Shown here: in pieces, positions 1-6,714 of the stretch
Layout: the number at the start of each line of letters is the position of its first letter
How positions within the stretch are numbered: position 1 is the first letter of the stretch
Source of the DNA: Lachnospiraceae bacterium
GTDB lineage: Bacteria; Bacillota; Clostridia; Lachnospirales; Lachnospiraceae
Length of the DNA: 64,000 nucleotides
Reading direction: 5' to 3'
Assembly: GCA_024693845.1 (NCBI GenBank)
Contig: JAILKJ010000003.1
Location: 1 to 64,000, forward strand
The notes under the pieces: model-generated
Databases searched by the model: none
The model's input: only the letters and a program-made list of their open reading frames with translations
Told to the model about the DNA's origin: nothing
Made by a program: the position numbers and the translations under genes

Positions 1-532
1 CGAGCTTATCAAGCAGATTGAAATCAATATTGATTACATTCTTATGCTGGTGAAGAAGTATCATGACAGCCACTGCGAGGATAAAGAGGTTCTTGTTACC
101 ATCAAGAAAGCGATTGCAGCAAGCCCTGAGCTTAGGAGTAAGAAAGCGCTTATCGAAAACTTCATTGCCGGAATTAATGATGTTGATGACATAAGGACAG
201 AATTGAACAACTATGTCGCTGCTCAGCGTGATCAGCAACTTATTATTATCATTGATGAAGAGAAGTTACAGGAAGAAGCTACAAGAAGATTCATGGAGTA
301 TGCCTTCCGTATCGGAGAAATTAAGACAACAGGTACAGACATTGATAAGATTCTTCCTCCGGTATCACGATTTGGTGGTGGAAATAGATCAGAGAAGAAG
401 GAACGCGTTATCGAAAGACTGAAGGCATATTTTGAGAAGTTCCATAATATTGGAGAACCCTTCAAGGCGGATAATAGTTATGAGAATGCAGCAGATAGCG
501 ATATAGGGGGCATAGATACAGATGAAGAATAG
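1..532 (+). CDS. hsdR: Type I restriction endonuclease subunit R, C-terminal part (truncated by window edge)
   Basis: The reading frame is open from base 2 and continues past the ORF-track start at 44, so this is the 3' end of a longer gene. The visible part of about 176 residues resembles the C-terminal helical region of EcoR124-type HsdR, with segments such as LRSKKALIENFIAGIND, FRIGEIKTTGTDIDKILPP and SRFGGGNRSEKKE. In this family the subunit carries the nuclease and translocase of a type I restriction system and works with HsdM and HsdS, which must lie outside the window. The stop overlaps the next gene by 11 bases, implying translational coupling. Identification is by remembered family sequence. 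Confidence 0.88.
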   Translation, partial: ELIKQIEINIDYILMLVKKYHDSHCEDKEVLVTIKKAIAASPELRSKKALIENFIAGINDVDDIRTELNNYVAAQRDQQLIIIIDEEKLQEEATRRFMEYAFRIGEIKTTGTDIDKILPPVSRFGGGNRSEKKERVIERLKAYFEKFHNIGEPFKADNSYENAADSDIGGIDTDEE

Positions 533-1946
533 GATTGAACACCCTAAGGTCTTTATTTCATATGCCTGGGGATCGCAGGAACATGATGAAAAGGTTATTG
601 CTTTAGCCACTAATCTTAAGAGTGATGGAGTGGATGTTGTTTTTGATAAATGGCAGTTAAAAGAAGGCAATGATACTTTCAAATTCATGGAAAAAAGTGT
701 TTTAGATGAAAGTATCACAAATGTCCTTATTCTAATAGACCCTACTTATGCAAAGAAGGCAAATGAAAGAGCTGGTGGCGTAGGTACAGAAACACAGATC
801 ATATCATCGGAGGTATACAATAAGGTAGAACAGAGAAAGTTTATTCCGGTCGTATTTGAGAGAGATGCCGAAGGTAATGTATGTAAGCCTCAGTACTTAA
901 AAGGACTTTTGCACTTCGATTTATCGTTGCCGGATACATATGATACTGAATACCAGAGAATGGTGCGTACACTATATGGAATAGATACGTATAAGGAACC
1001 GGAATTAGGGAATCCACCAGCATGGTTGGATGAGTCACCTAAGGTATCATATAAGTCGAGGGTGACAAGTGATTTTTTTCGCGGGACGGCAAGTGACGCC
1101 GTAAAGAAAAGTAAGTTTTCCGAGAATTTGGAAGATCTGAAAAAACAGATTTTGGATTATGAATATACTGAAAAAGAGGTTATTCCCTGTTATCTTGAAT
1201 TAATGCCATTTAGGGATGAATTCCTTCTTCTCGTTAAAAGTACTGAATACGTTCAAGAAGGATATAAACAGGTAGCTAAGTTCCTCGAAGAATTGATGTA
1301 TGAAATACGAAGGCAAAAAACAAATTATGCCAATTTGAAAGAGACATTTGTGCATGAGTGTTTCATATATGTGGTGGCTTATTATCTGAAAAAGAATGCA
1401 AATGATGCTCTAAGGTATATTCTAAATAAAACATATTTTGCAGGTACTTCCAATTTCAATCAAGAGGCTGATAGCTATAACTGCTTTTATTGTTATAACG
1501 ATGTCTTGGATAATGCTGTATGTAAAAGGGATAATAAAAAATATTATTGTGGAACCGCCGCGCTATGGATTGAAAACCTTAATGTTGAAGTTTGCAACAA
1601 AGACGAATTTGTTTCAGGAGATTTGTTTTGCTACAGCGCATCTTTTTTGATTTCCAATTATGAGAAGGGCTGGGCATGGTTCCCTTTAACTTACGTTTAT
1701 AACAGCGATGAGTATAGGGGATTGTTTGCAAATTATTCAAAAAGGTTAGTCTCTAAGGAACATTTGGAAGAAATGATGTTCGTTCTCAACTTTGAATCAA
1801 TTAATGAATTTAAAGAACAATACAAGAACGTGGAAGAGAAGTTCCGTAAAGGTGACCTAAAAGAGTATCGATATAATAGTGGCTTTGAAACAGCCAAAAG
1901 TTTTTGGGATTATATGAAGTCGGAAGATCTTGGTATAAGAAACTAA
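522..1946 (+). CDS. SEFIR (TIR-like) domain protein, possible defence effector
   Basis: The protein has 474 residues. The N-terminus (about residues 8 to 150) has the look of a SEFIR/TIR fold: PKVFISYAWGSQEHDE, then DGVDVVFDKWQLKEGND and NVLILIDPTYAKKA. The remaining 300 or so residues are unassigned, rich in Tyr, Phe and charged residues with a few Cys (YNCFYCYND). No signal peptide or membrane segment is visible. The ATG at 522 follows AGGGGG and lies inside the last codons of hsdR, so the two are co-translated. SEFIR and TIR domains in bacteria are often effector or NAD-consuming modules in anti-phage systems; that role here is inference from position in a restriction locus. Confidence 0.75.
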   Translation: MKNRIEHPKVFISYAWGSQEHDEKVIALATNLKSDGVDVVFDKWQLKEGNDTFKFMEKSVLDESITNVLILIDPTYAKKANERAGGVGTETQIISSEVYNKVEQRKFIPVVFERDAEGNVCKPQYLKGLLHFDLSLPDTYDTEYQRMVRTLYGIDTYKEPELGNPPAWLDESPKVSYKSRVTSDFFRGTASDAVKKSKFSENLEDLKKQILDYEYTEKEVIPCYLELMPFRDEFLLLVKSTEYVQEGYKQVAKFLEELMYEIRRQKTNYANLKETFVHECFIYVVAYYLKKNANDALRYILNKTYFAGTSNFNQEADSYNCFYCYNDVLDNAVCKRDNKKYYCGTAALWIENLNVEVCNKDEFVSGDLFCYSASFLISNYEKGWAWFPLTYVYNSDEYRGLFANYSKRLVSKEHLEEMMFVLNFESINEFKEQYKNVEEKFRKGDLKEYRYNSGFETAKSFWDYMKSEDLGIRN

Positions 1947-2201
1947 AATATAGCAAGGTGACGAGGTCACCGCAGTATGATCCTGGTGTAAGCGAAGGAT
2001 TGAATATTGTTGCGAAATAACATCGGTATCTGGGAGAGTGCCGGCTGTGCCGGCCACGCAAAAAATAATTAATGGACAAGGGCCAGATCAGTAGCGTGTT
2101 ACTCTCCCTTATGCCCTTTTGCTATCTAAGTCATTGAACGTCGTTGATCTGACGCAATTAATAAAAAACCTGATAATCCAGGGGATTCAGCTGCTGTCGA
2201 A

Positions 2202-2368
2202 AGTACGACGCATCGTGTCGTACTACGACGCGATCTTTCCAAAACCCGCATAAACAGGCACTTTTTAATTCGAAACTACGTCGTATATCTATATCCCCGG
2301 TCGCACACTACGTCGTAATAAAAATTCTGACCTTATAAGGGGTTTTTATTACGTCGTATTACGTCGTA
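2202..2368. repeat. TACGTCGTA repeat cluster with inverted repeats
   Basis: Four exact direct copies of TACGTCGTA start at 2277, 2309, 2350 and 2360. The opposite orientation (TACGACG) occurs at 2204 and 2224. AGTACGAC (2202-2209) and GTCGTACT (2217-2224) form a perfect 8-bp inverted repeat with a 7-base gap. CGTAATAAAAA (2314-2324) pairs with TTTTTATTACG (2343-2353). Such clustered sites usually bind a sequence-specific protein (iteron, parS, operator or recombinase arm site). Which one applies here is unknown. Confidence 0.7.
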
Positions 2369-2519
2369 GTTTTATATTTGGGATAATTTTCGGAGCTATC
2401 TAAGGGTGATCTGGGAGCTATCCGGACACGTCTTATTTATCCTGTTCGTGTAACTGTTTTCGCTCGTCGAAAAAGTTAGAACAGGAATCGGTGGACAAAA
2501 TGCATGCTCCCATGAAAAT

Positions 2520-2800
2520 AAAATGCCCTTAAATGGTCCACAAAAAGACCATTTATCCTGATATTAACCCATCTTTGGAACTTATAGGGGTGATTTATTT
2601 GAAAAGGCGCCCCTAATATGTCCTTGAAACAACCATATAAAGTACATTTATACAAAACACGCCCATCTTTGGTATTTAATGGGGTCAATTATTGAAAAAA
2701 ATATATAATAAACCCACAAAACGTCCAAAGAAAGTCCATTTATTAAAAAAATCGCCCCAAATGTGGCCTGATTTTATCCATGAAAAGTCCAATAAAACCC
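2520..2800. repeat. Three degenerate direct repeats of about 93 bp
   Basis: The block AAAGWMCATTTAT recurs at about 2544, 2639 and 2731. CCCATCTTTGG recurs at 2568 and 2662, each followed by a similar AT-rich run and GGGGT. Spacing is 92 to 95 bp. Homology decays in the third unit. The repeats end just before the promoter at 2805. Confidence 0.5.
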
Positions 2801-2804
2801 GTGG

Positions 2805-2833
2805 TTGACGCATTTCTGATAGAGTGGTATACT
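2805..2833 (+). promoter_or_regulatory. Strong sigma-A type promoter
   Basis: TTGACG (2805-2810), a 17-base spacer and TATACT (2828-2833). The predicted transcript starts near 2840 and runs through about 420 non-coding bases before the first gene at 3261. Confidence 0.8.
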
Positions 2834-2839
2834 ATTATT

Positions 2840-3240
2840 AGGAGGATATTGGTTCAATGTGACAGTTTGAGGCAGATGTGACGTCACTTTGGATTCAGTA
2901 GTAAAGATCAGGGCGATCTGATGCCCCGCTGTTTATAACAGTGGACGTTATCAATCACTGTCAGATTGATAATGATCGCGAATGAAGTAGTTAATGCGGT
3001 TTCATCTCCGGATATGCCGCGAGCGGATTGAGTGATAGTTATTCACTCTTAATGGGAAATATGATGCTTTTGCATATAAGATGATGTCGGATTATAAGAT
3101 CCGTACCTAACCATCCGAACCGGAGCAAACAGATTAAAGAGATCCAGATTCAAGTGATAAAGACTTGGGTTTAGATTTAGAACCAATCTGTTTGCTATAC
3201 GGTTTAATCGGGTGGTTCTTTTTATTTTTGCCCGATTCAA
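2840..3240 (+). ncRNA. Hairpin-rich leader or stand-alone structured RNA
   Basis: Downstream of the promoter at 2805 I can fold a series of local hairpins by eye: ATCAG/CTGAT (2907-2922), CTGTT/AACAG (2929-2941), TTATCAATC/GATTGATAA (2948-2972, 9 bp), GAGTGA/TCACTC (3030-3048), CGGAT/ATCCG (3088-3103), AGCAAACAGATT/AATCTGTTTGCT (3124-3196, 12 bp perfect with an inner CAAGT/ACTTG hairpin) and AATCGGG/CCCGATT (3206-3237). There is no convincing ORF inside. It could be a long regulatory 5' leader of the DUF6462 gene or a separate small RNA. I recognise no known RNA family. Confidence 0.5.
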
Positions 3241-3260
3241 TATGGATTGGAGAAAAAGTT

Positions 3261-3497
3261 ATGCCCAAAGAAAGAGCAGAGATTAATGTAGATACCCTGA
3301 AAAGATTGGTAAATTCGGGGCAGAAAAAATTTGTGAGATATGATGAAGGAAAGGTTTTATACTCCATGGGATTGCACTCCTTTCAGGAACTTGCCAAGGA
3401 GGCAGGGGCTGTTTACCACGTAAAACGTATGGTACTTGTAAATACGGAAAAGATTGATAGCTATCTTGAGAATTTTTGTGATCCAACGGATGACTAA
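3261..3497 (+). CDS. DUF6462-type small protein of integrative elements
   Basis: The protein has 78 residues from the ATG at 3261, preceded by GGAGAAAAAGTT. The ORF track begins at 3165, but that extension lacks a ribosome site and runs through the hairpin sequence. Segments such as FVRYDEGKVLYSMGLHSF and LVNTEKIDSYLE match what I remember of DUF6462 proteins. These are small, possibly DNA-binding, and usually sit next to tyrosine integrases in Lachnospiraceae elements. A role as an excisionase-like factor or element regulator is inference from that context. The stop codon lies at the start of a large inverted repeat. Confidence 0.7.
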   Translation: MPKERAEINVDTLKRLVNSGQKKFVRYDEGKVLYSMGLHSFQELAKEAGAVYHVKRMVLVNTEKIDSYLENFCDPTDD

Positions 3498-3648
3498 AGT
3501 GATTATTTTAACTTTACGGTGAACTATGACCGCAGTTCAGCGCATCTTGACCACACATGAGAGATTTAGCTACAACCTGCATATGGGAGCATGTTCTATG
3601 TGTGAAATACGCACCAGCATATGCGCTGAATTTGCGGATAATCACTTT
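3496..3648. other. 153-bp nested inverted repeat (cruciform or structured RNA)
   Basis: Outer arms AAAGTGATTAT (3496-3506) and ATAATCACTTT (3638-3648) are perfect complements. Inside them CGCA-g-TTCAGCGCAT (3531-3545) pairs with ATGCGCTGAA-tt-TGCG (3621-3636), and CACACAT (3552-3558) pairs with ATGTGTG (3598-3604). The left arm includes the stop of the DUF6462 gene. No U-tract follows, so it is not a standard terminator. It could be a small RNA, an oriT-like hairpin or a recombination site. Confidence 0.7.
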
Positions 3649-3693
3649 AATATGTAGTTTATTGATAATTAACTGAAAAAAGGAGATAAACAT

Positions 3694-4095
3694 ATGAGAA
3701 AACTTAATAAAACAGAAAAAAGTGAAGCAACAAAGCTGCTTTCGATGTTAGCTGTGACACTTAGAATTATCTATCACTTGATCATAGAAGCAGAGAAGTG
3801 TGCTAACCAGATGCAACGTTTCGAAATCAGAACAAAACTGTTGGTCGGCACACTTTGCCAAGCGAATGCTCTTATCCAAAAAGCAAAACGAAAGCTATTC
3901 GAAAGTGTATACCATCAGGTGGATAATGCACATATATACTCAGTGGATCTTGACGATATCATGTGTAAGATGAACTATTCAGAGGCATACCAGCATATCT
4001 ACAAATTAAGGATGGATATTGTAGATGCTGCTGTCAAAGATTTGGCAGATGGAATGTATCAGTTTATCACAGAGGATGAATTTAAAAACAAGTAA
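3694..4095 (+). CDS. Hypothetical small helical protein of the mobile element
   Basis: The protein has 133 residues with a good ribosome site (AAAGGAGATAAACAT before ATG). I do not recognise the family. The sequence is mainly helical and basic in its first half (MRKLNKTEKSEATK, later RFEIRTKLLVG), with several Cys residues that do not form a clear metal site. There is no signal peptide or clear membrane helix. It lies between the DUF6462 gene and the RHH gene, so it is probably part of the same element. No function is proposed. Confidence 0.65.
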   Translation: MRKLNKTEKSEATKLLSMLAVTLRIIYHLIIEAEKCANQMQRFEIRTKLLVGTLCQANALIQKAKRKLFESVYHQVDNAHIYSVDLDDIMCKMNYSEAYQHIYKLRMDIVDAAVKDLADGMYQFITEDEFKNK

Positions 4096-4140
4096 AAGTC
4101 TTATATGGATATAAAAGGTGAGGAATGGCAGGTATTACAC

Positions 4141-4175
4141 TTGAATTTTGGAACCCATTATTATATACTATGGGT
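4141..4175 (+). promoter_or_regulatory. Promoter of the RHH gene with overlapping palindromic operator
   Basis: TTGAAT (4141-4146), a 17-base spacer and TATACT (4164-4169). An inverted repeat ACCCAT (4153-4158) and ATGGGT (4170-4175) brackets the -10 box. That is where an autoregulating ribbon-helix-helix repressor would be expected to bind; the autoregulation is inference. Confidence 0.6.
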
Positions 4176-4198
4176 GATAGACAAAAGCGAGGTGCAAG

Positions 4199-4378
4199 AT
4201 GCCAAGAAGAGAAGGCGCAGGAAGACCTAAAATGGACGATCCCAAAGCGAATAAAGTCAGTGTGAGACTCTCCAATGAGGATCTTAAGCGCTTCGAGGCT
4301 TATGCAGAAAAGCATGGTCTATCCAAAGCAGATACCCTTAGGAAAGCTGTAGAAGAGCTTCTTAAAAGGGACAAGTAA
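4199..4378 (+). CDS. Ribbon-helix-helix (CopG/Arc-like) regulator, 59 aa
   Basis: This gene is too short for the ORF track. Translation from the ATG at 4199 gives MPRREGAGRPKMDDPKANKV, then VSVRLSNEDLKRFEAYAEKH and a second helix containing LSKADTLRKAVEELL. This is the beta-strand plus two-helix layout of RHH DNA-binding proteins, with a basic N-terminal tail. GAGGTG precedes the start. It sits 35 bases before the integrase and behind its own promoter, so it is a plausible element repressor or integrase regulator. The target operator is inferred from the inverted repeat at its promoter. Confidence 0.75.
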   Translation: MPRREGAGRPKMDDPKANKVSVRLSNEDLKRFEAYAEKHGLSKADTLRKAVEELLKRDK

Positions 4379-4413
4379 ACCGTGCTGTTCCTCACAGAAA
4401 GTGAGGAGAAAGG

Positions 4414-5643
4414 ATGGCAAAAGAAAAAAGAAAAGATAAAAAAGGCTACATGCTAAGGATCGGTGAATGTCAGCGAACTGATGGAAGGTATTCCTATTCT
4501 TATACAGATAGGTGGAAAAAACGCCATACTGTGTATGCGAATTCGTTGGTAGATCTTAGGGAAAAGGAAAAGCAGATCCGTATGGATATCGATTCGGGAA
4601 TCAATCCGAATGCTGCAAAAGCCTTGACCGTCAATGATATGTTTGACAGGTTCATCGAGCGCAAGTATGATATCAAGCCTACTACCAGAGCCAAGTATTA
4701 CTTTGATTTTGATCATTATGTGAGAGAGGGCTTTGGAAAACAGAAGATTGGTGAAGTTCATTATTCCGATGTAAAGAAATTTTATTACGATCTTCTCGAA
4801 GGGAATAAACTGAAACCCGGAACACTCGACGGGGTGAACACGGTCCTGCATCAGACATTTCAGCTTGCAGTAAGAGATGAAGTAATCAGGGGTAATCCGA
4901 CAGAGGGAGTCATGGCTGAGATCAAAAGAAGTGATCTTTGGGTTAAACCGAAGAGACATGCCTTGACTTTGCCGGAACAGAAAGAACTGATGGACTATAT
5001 CAGTGATAATCATATGTTCAAGGGCTGGGTCCCTCTCATAACAGTTCTTTTGGGAACGGGAATGCGTATTGGAGAATGCTTGGGACTGCGTTGGGAAGAC
5101 ATCGATCTCGATAAAAGGCTCATCCGCGTAGACCACAATCTTGTGGAATACAAGGATAAGAAGCTCGGCAAGATGGTTCACAGCATCCAGAGTACAAAAA
5201 CGAGAGCAGGTGTGAGAGTCATTCCTATGATTGATGAAGTGTATGAAGCCTTTATCACTGAGTTTGAGTTCCAGCAGTGTACCGGCTTCTGTACGGAAGA
5301 GATCAGCGGATATTTGGGATTCATCTTCGCTACCACAGACGGGAATGTTATGAAGAGATCCGCTGTCAACAATGCAATCCACAGAATCGTTGATATTCAT
5401 AACGAAGAGGAAAACAAGAAGGCAAAAGCTGAGAAGAGAGAACCGAATCTCATTCCGCAGTTTACGGCCCACCAGCTTAGGCATACGTTCTGTACGAGGT
5501 TCTGTGAAAATGAAACTAACTTGAAAGTGATCCAGGAAATCATGGGACATGCAGACATCACGACGACTATGGATATCTATGCCGAGGCTTCTCCCGAGAA
5601 GAAACAGGAGATCATGACCAATCTGCAGGGAAAGATTTTTTGA
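4414..5643 (+). CDS. Tyrosine recombinase / integrase of the element
   Basis: The protein has 409 residues and starts after GTGAGGAGAAAGG. The core-binding SAM-like region (about 68 to 150) contains LTVNDMFDRFIERKYDIKP. The catalytic domain shows GTGMRIGECLGLRW with the first Arg near residue 217, HQLRHTF (His353, Arg356), MGHADI (His379) and the Tyr nucleophile near 389 in MDIYAE. All catalytic residues appear intact. The length and the N-terminal arm-binding segment resemble Tn916-type integrases. It lies last in the element, pointing outward, so the attachment site should be in the following 250 bases. Confidence 0.93.
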   Translation: MAKEKRKDKKGYMLRIGECQRTDGRYSYSYTDRWKKRHTVYANSLVDLREKEKQIRMDIDSGINPNAAKALTVNDMFDRFIERKYDIKPTTRAKYYFDFDHYVREGFGKQKIGEVHYSDVKKFYYDLLEGNKLKPGTLDGVNTVLHQTFQLAVRDEVIRGNPTEGVMAEIKRSDLWVKPKRHALTLPEQKELMDYISDNHMFKGWVPLITVLLGTGMRIGECLGLRWEDIDLDKRLIRVDHNLVEYKDKKLGKMVHSIQSTKTRAGVRVIPMIDEVYEAFITEFEFQQCTGFCTEEISGYLGFIFATTDGNVMKRSAVNNAIHRIVDIHNEEENKKAKAEKREPNLIPQFTAHQLRHTFCTRFCENETNLKVIQEIMGHADITTTMDIYAEASPEKKQEIMTNLQGKIF

Positions 5644-5893
5644 TAATTAAAGATTGCAAGATGTATTATAATGAAACGTTGTGTTACATGTACTTGATAG
5701 TCTTCACATGGACACATACAGACCGATAAGGATATCGAATCGGAATACATCCCATAATCAATGATGACACATATTTGACCCGCGGGGGTAAGCCCTCAAT
5801 CATGAGTACCAGGGTTTGAAAAATCCCCGCATTTCTGCAGGGATATGGATATTTGATAGATTTAATTATATTTTGAAATATTAAGACTGTTTT
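5644..5893. other. Non-coding stretch after the integrase, expected to hold the attachment site
   Basis: No gene is seen. A hairpin-like TCCC-c-GCA-tttc-TGC-a-GGGA lies near 5835 without a following T-run. No tRNA 3' end is recognisable, so the integration target is not a tRNA visible here. The other end of the element is outside the window and the core repeat cannot be defined. Confidence 0.4.
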
Positions 5894-6061
5894 ATGAGGC
5901 TCGGATATTCATGCTGGCCATATTTTGACCAGAGCATGAGATCTTCGAGGGATTTGAGATTTGTCTCATCCATGTGCTTTGGTATGTCTGATGAAGTTGA
6001 TATCACTGAGCCTAAGGATGCTACTGAAGAATTAAATGATTTATATCGGAGTGTTAAATGA
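5894..6061 (+). CDS. Short ORF at the island edge, possibly a gene remnant
   Basis: A 55-codon frame runs from the ATG at 5894 to the TGA at 6059-6061, with an acidic C-terminus (MSDEVDITEPKDATEELNDL). It has no ribosome binding site. It may be the 3' remnant of a gene interrupted when the element integrated, or chance. It is below the ORF-track cutoff. Confidence 0.25.
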   Translation: MRLGYSCWPYFDQSMRSSRDLRFVSSMCFGMSDEVDITEPKDATEELNDLYRSVK

Positions 6062-6107
6062 TAGGCGTGCATTTTTCCTAAGATCATTGAGATAGGAGGG
6101 GGCAATC

Positions 6108-6653
6108 ATGAGTAGATCATCAATGAGAAAAACAATACATTTTTTGAGTGCATTCTTTGTGCTGCTTTCTGTTTTTGTGGCTGCGCCGTGTGTGAAGACG
6201 GAGGCAAAGGCGATCCGCATTACGGCTTCCAGTGATAAGGATCTTGCGCCGGAGGTTGTGCCGGGGAAGACGTATATTGTGAAGGTTGGTAAACCCAAGG
6301 GGGGAGTGCAGTGGCAGTTTGTGAAATTCGTGGTTCCGAAGACGAAAAACTGGAAGTTCACTTTTTCCGAACTGAAGCATTCTCGTAAGAAGAAGTTTAC
6401 TACGCTTTGTTATTGCCTTACGCCGCTTGGGAATGGGTATGGAGCGAATATGATGGCTACGCAGGGCGGCGCTACCGGATTGATCACGCTTAAAACGAAG
6501 AAGTACAATAAGAAGTATAAGGGGCAGCCGCAATATAAGCCGCTGAACAAACGGACCGGAAGAAGGGTTTTTCAGGAATATGAAACGGTGTATATTCATG
6601 CGATGCCGGCCTATAAGAAGGGGTATTATACGTATAAGTTGAAGATTCAGTGA
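6108..6653 (+). CDS. Small secreted protein of unknown function
   Basis: The protein has 181 residues, with a strong ribosome site (ATAGGAGGGGGCAATC) before the ATG. The N-terminus is a typical signal peptide: basic RSSMRKTIHF, a hydrophobic core LSAFFVLLSVFVAA, and a likely cleavage near TEAKA. The mature part is basic and rich in Lys, Tyr and Gly, probably all beta (YIVKVGKPKGGVQWQFVKF). I do not recognise a family. Its isolated position just outside the mobile element suggests a chromosomal cell-surface or secreted protein. Confidence 0.6.
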   Translation: MSRSSMRKTIHFLSAFFVLLSVFVAAPCVKTEAKAIRITASSDKDLAPEVVPGKTYIVKVGKPKGGVQWQFVKFVVPKTKNWKFTFSELKHSRKKKFTTLCYCLTPLGNGYGANMMATQGGATGLITLKTKKYNKKYKGQPQYKPLNKRTGRRVFQEYETVYIHAMPAYKKGYYTYKLKIQ

Positions 6654-6714
6654 GTAAATGATTATGTGACAGAGAATGGAATCTAAAAAATAACCCCTAA
6701 CGGAGAACAATTTA

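Larger units (their letters stand above)
1947..2830. other. Long non-coding stretch of the mobile element, with inverted repeats and iteron-like repeats
   Basis: I see no credible gene in this 0.9 kb. It contains hairpin sequences soon after the SEFIR gene (GGTGAC-gag-GTCACC near 1958; GCCGGC-tgt-GCCGGC near 2040), then a TACGTCGTA repeat cluster (listed separately), then AT-rich degenerate repeats up to a strong promoter. The short ORFs in the track here are not supported by ribosome binding sites or recognisable protein sequence. The layout resembles an origin, partition or transfer region of an integrative element, but no relaxase or replication protein is visible to confirm that. Confidence 0.5.

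Noticed and set aside
2202-2800. CRISPR array
   Set aside because: Repeats are short or degenerate, unevenly spaced and without uniform spacers; no cas genes are present.
4453-5550. 365-aa ORF on the minus strand opposite the integrase
   Set aside because: It is a mirror of the integrase gene, with low-plausibility composition, no ribosome site and no recognisable motif.
5881-6105. 74-aa minus-strand ORF at the island edge
   Set aside because: No ribosome site and no recognisable sequence; the opposite strand gives an equally weak ORF.
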